From an uncultured Gammaproteobacteria bacterium (lineage in GTDB: Bacteria > Pseudomonadota > Gammaproteobacteria > Nitrosococcales > Methylophagaceae): 7,163 nt of DNA. Positions 7,116-7,163 of the stretch are shown piece by piece. Each line of letters begins with the position of its first letter. Position 1 is the first letter of the stretch. The notes beneath the pieces were generated by a model that did not search any database, was not told the DNA's origin, and saw only the letters and a list, made by a program, of their open reading frames with translations. Position numbers and translations under genes: made by a program. The stretch covers positions 1 to 7,163 of the forward strand of contig CAJXPP010000113.1 of the NCBI GenBank assembly GCA_913058195.1. The letters run 5' to 3'.

Positions 7116-7163
7116 CTGTCTCTTATACACATCTCCGAGCCCACGAGACTAGGCATGATCTCG
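7116..7163. other. Illumina Nextera adapter contamination (mosaic end, i7 primer site, barcode)
   Basis: These bases are not genomic. Positions 7116-7134 are the 19-bp Tn5 mosaic end (CTGTCTCTTATACACATCT), and 7135-7149 are the Nextera read 2/i7 linker (CCGAGCCCACGAGAC). Positions 7150-7157 (TAGGCATG) fit the 8-base i7 index N706 as I remember it, and 7158-7163 (ATCTCG) begin the P7 tail. The genomic insert ends at 7115. The order and spacing match read-through of a short tagmented fragment, left untrimmed before assembly. Confidence 0.98.

Noticed and set aside
7116..7134. Possible transposon end (Tn5-like 19-bp mosaic end)
   Set aside because: The sequence is followed directly by the Illumina linker, index and P7 start, so it is library-preparation adapter rather than a natural Tn5/IS50 insertion.
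7114..7156. Conserved-looking N-terminal peptide MPSLVGSEMCIRDS on the kinase
   Set aside because: It is translated from the Nextera adapter and barcode, not from the genome.

Overview
The window looks like the right-hand end of a draft-assembly contig from a low-GC, Gram-negative and probably gammaproteobacterial genome. Coding strands favour TTA, GAA and AAA codons, and the gene content is a surface-polysaccharide (capsule, O-antigen or EPS) locus. The species cannot be fixed from the sequence. The last 48 bases (7116-7163) are not genomic: they are Illumina Nextera adapter with an i7 barcode.

All six genes lie on the minus strand, so transcription runs from high to low coordinates. In that order they are: a 5'-truncated APH/choline-kinase-like phosphotransferase (6623-7115), a family 2 glycosyltransferase (5668-6552), an extended SDR nucleotide-sugar epimerase/reductase (4647-5636), a 1000-residue membrane protein joining a GT-C-like multispanning half to a MurJ/MviN-type flippase half (1633-4635), a family 4 glycosyltransferase with a TTG start (512-1636), and a 3'-truncated phosphoglycosyl transferase of the PglC/WcaJ type (1-515). 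The last three are almost contiguous, with an 11-nt gap and then two 4-nt stop/start overlaps, so they are probably translationally coupled. There is no non-coding stretch over 300 bases and no visible terminator, RNA gene, IS element or CRISPR.

Read together, the genes suggest an undecaprenyl-phosphate-dependent assembly line. The SDR enzyme would make a nucleotide sugar, the phosphoglycosyl transferase would load the first sugar-1-phosphate on the lipid carrier, and the GT4 and GT2 enzymes would extend it. The flippase half of the large protein would export the lipid-linked glycan, and the GT-C-like half would polymerise or decorate it in the periplasm. The kinase could phosphorylate a sugar or other substituent. 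Substrates are inferred, not visible.

The most unusual item is the GT-C/MurJ-like fusion. Its GT-C half carries a Leu/Glu/Gln-rich, probably coiled-coil segment in a predicted periplasmic loop, encoded with codons unlike the rest of the gene.
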